Under the pieces are notes generated by a model, which made no database searches, had not been told where the DNA came from, and saw only the letters and a program-made list of their open reading frames with translations. The position numbers and the translations under genes were made by a program. From Oligoflexaceae bacterium (GTDB taxonomy: Bacteria > Bdellovibrionota_B > Oligoflexia > Oligoflexales > Oligoflexaceae), in contig CANJJY010000273.1 in the NCBI GenBank assembly GCA_947474445.1, positions 1 to 6,309 of the forward strand: a stretch of DNA of 6,309 nt. Reading direction: 5' to 3'. Positions 5,357-6,309 of this stretch are shown here, one piece after another. Position 1 is the first letter of the stretch. Each line of letters starts with the position of its first letter.

Positions 5357-6309
5357 CTATAGAAGCTTCGCGGCTTTAGTGGCCAGCTCGCTCCGCTCAC
5401 CTTTTTTCAGCGTCACATGCGCGGCAATCTCTTCTTTCCTGAAACGCTCGATCACATAGGTGAGACCGTTGGTTTGGGAATCGAGGTAAGGGTTATCAAT
5501 CTGATAGGGATCGCCCGTCAGAATGATTTTTGTCCCTTCACCGGCGCGCGTGAGGATCGTTTTGATTTCGTGCGGCGTCAGGTTCTGGGCTTCATCGACC
5601 ACGAAGAACTGCGAAGGCAGCGAACGCCCCCGAATATAGGTCAAGGGTTCAACCGCCAGCATCCCTTGGTTGATCAGTTCCTGATAACTCTTATTGAAAC
5701 GTTTGGTTCGTGATCCAGGCGCTCCGCCGAGGAGCAGTTCCAAGTTGTCATAGATGGGCTGCATCCAAGGGTTCAGTTTCTCGTCGATATCGCCGGGCAA
5801 ATAGCCGATATCCCGACCGAGTGGAAAGATGGGTCGCGACACGAGGAGCTTCTGATACTGGTCTTCATCCGTCGTTTTCACTAGGCCGGCCGCGATAGCC
5901 ATCAGAGTCTTTCCGGTTCCGGCTTGACCGCTGATCGTGACGAGTCGAATTCTGTCGTTGAGCAGACACTCGAGGGCCATGGCTTGCTCCATGTTCCGCG
6001 AATAGATGCCCCAGACGCCTTCGGTGCGGGGATCGACCATCTTGACCAGATCTTCCGCCCCATCGTACATGCCAAAGGCCACGGCGCTCTTGTCTTGCTC
6101 GTCTTCGAATATAACGAATTGATTCGGATAGAGTTCGGTCTTTAACCTGACCTCACGATTGGTGTAGAAATCGTTGATCAGCTCGGCATTGGCTGTTTCG
6201 AAGGTAATGCCCGTGTAGAGGTGCGAAATATCGACTTTGTCTGCCGCAAAATCTTCCGCGGACAGCCCGAAAGCGTCGGCCTTGATCCTGAGGTTGGTAT
6301 CTTTCGTGA
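5357..6309 (-). CDS. PIN-PhoH family ATPase (PhoH2/YlaK type), N-terminus beyond the window
   Basis: The frame stays open to the window edge, giving 316 residues of a protein usually about 440-470 long. The first visible residues (TKDTNLRIKADAFGL) are the conserved C-terminal part of a PIN nuclease domain, so the earlier PIN acidic residues lie outside. After a linker, the PhoH ATPase domain shows GIYSRNMEQAMALECLLND (about 100-118), Walker A GQAGTGKT (127-134), SRPIFPLGRDIGYLPGDIDE (about 157-176), Walker B FVVDEAQN (235-242), LTGDPYQIDNPYLDSQTNGL (about 263-282) and the typical C-terminus GERSELATKAAKLL. PhoH2 proteins are RNA helicase/RNase-type enzymes in the cytoplasm, in several bacteria forming part of a toxin-antitoxin-like pair; I cannot tell whether an antitoxin gene precedes this one. 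A GTG at 6082 is in frame but internal, because homology continues upstream. The gene converges on the small exported-protein gene. Confidence 0.95.
   Translation of the reverse strand, partial: TKDTNLRIKADAFGLSAEDFAADKVDISHLYTGITFETANAELINDFYTNREVRLKTELYPNQFVIFEDEQDKSAVAFGMYDGAEDLVKMVDPRTEGVWGIYSRNMEQAMALECLLNDRIRLVTISGQAGTGKTLMAIAAGLVKTTDEDQYQKLLVSRPIFPLGRDIGYLPGDIDEKLNPWMQPIYDNLELLLGGAPGSRTKRFNKSYQELINQGMLAVEPLTYIRGRSLPSQFFVVDEAQNLTPHEIKTILTRAGEGTKIILTGDPYQIDNPYLDSQTNGLTYVIERFRKEEIAAHVTLKKGERSELATKAAKLL

Overview
The window reads as a piece of bacterial chromosome. It carries five complete protein genes and one truncated at the right edge. The organism is probably Gram-negative: there is a Sec-type exported protein with paired cysteines, clear AGGAGG-like ribosome binding sites, and mixed base composition (AT-rich at the left, GC-rich over purH). 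The style of the PhoH and PurH proteins would fit a delta-proteobacterial or Bdellovibrionota/Oligoflexia-like lineage, but that is inference and a weak call. No rRNA, tRNA, CRISPR array, insertion sequence or integrase is visible.

Layout. (1) 1-519 is AT-rich DNA with no convincing gene, only a 45-codon open tail at the left edge. (2) 520-1146 (+) encodes a stand-alone TetR/AcrR-type repressor, followed by a perfect 15-bp-arm inverted repeat. (3) 1357-2891 (-) is a two-gene operon: a DUF1700/HAAS-type membrane protein, then an exported or membrane-anchored DUF4097 beta-solenoid protein. The two are coupled by an ATGA overlap, and a hairpin plus T-run at 1270-1304 ends the unit. (4) 2892-3132 is a divergent control region holding candidate promoters for both directions and a GC-rich hairpin plus T7 in the purH leader. 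(5) 3133-4707 (+) is full-length purH, encoding the enzyme for the last two steps of IMP synthesis. A hairpin follows it. (6) 4909-5259 (+) encodes a small exported four-cysteine protein of unknown function, ended by a strong intrinsic terminator. (7) 5357-6309 (-) is the C-terminal two thirds of a PIN-PhoH ATPase (PhoH2/YlaK type), convergent with the small gene; its N-terminus lies beyond the window.

How the genes work together. Apart from the DUF1700-DUF4097 pair, they appear to be separate transcription units. purH is housekeeping and not in a pur operon here. PhoH2 is a probable RNA-acting ATPase/nuclease. The HAAS/DUF4097 pair looks like an envelope-associated module, and it lacks the PadR regulator often found with it in Firmicutes. 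The TetR gene has no adjacent structural gene that is obviously its target. I see no clear new multi-gene system. The items most worth a second look are the leader hairpin of purH, the PadR-less HAAS/DUF4097 pair, the orphan four-cysteine exported protein and the long palindrome behind the TetR gene.
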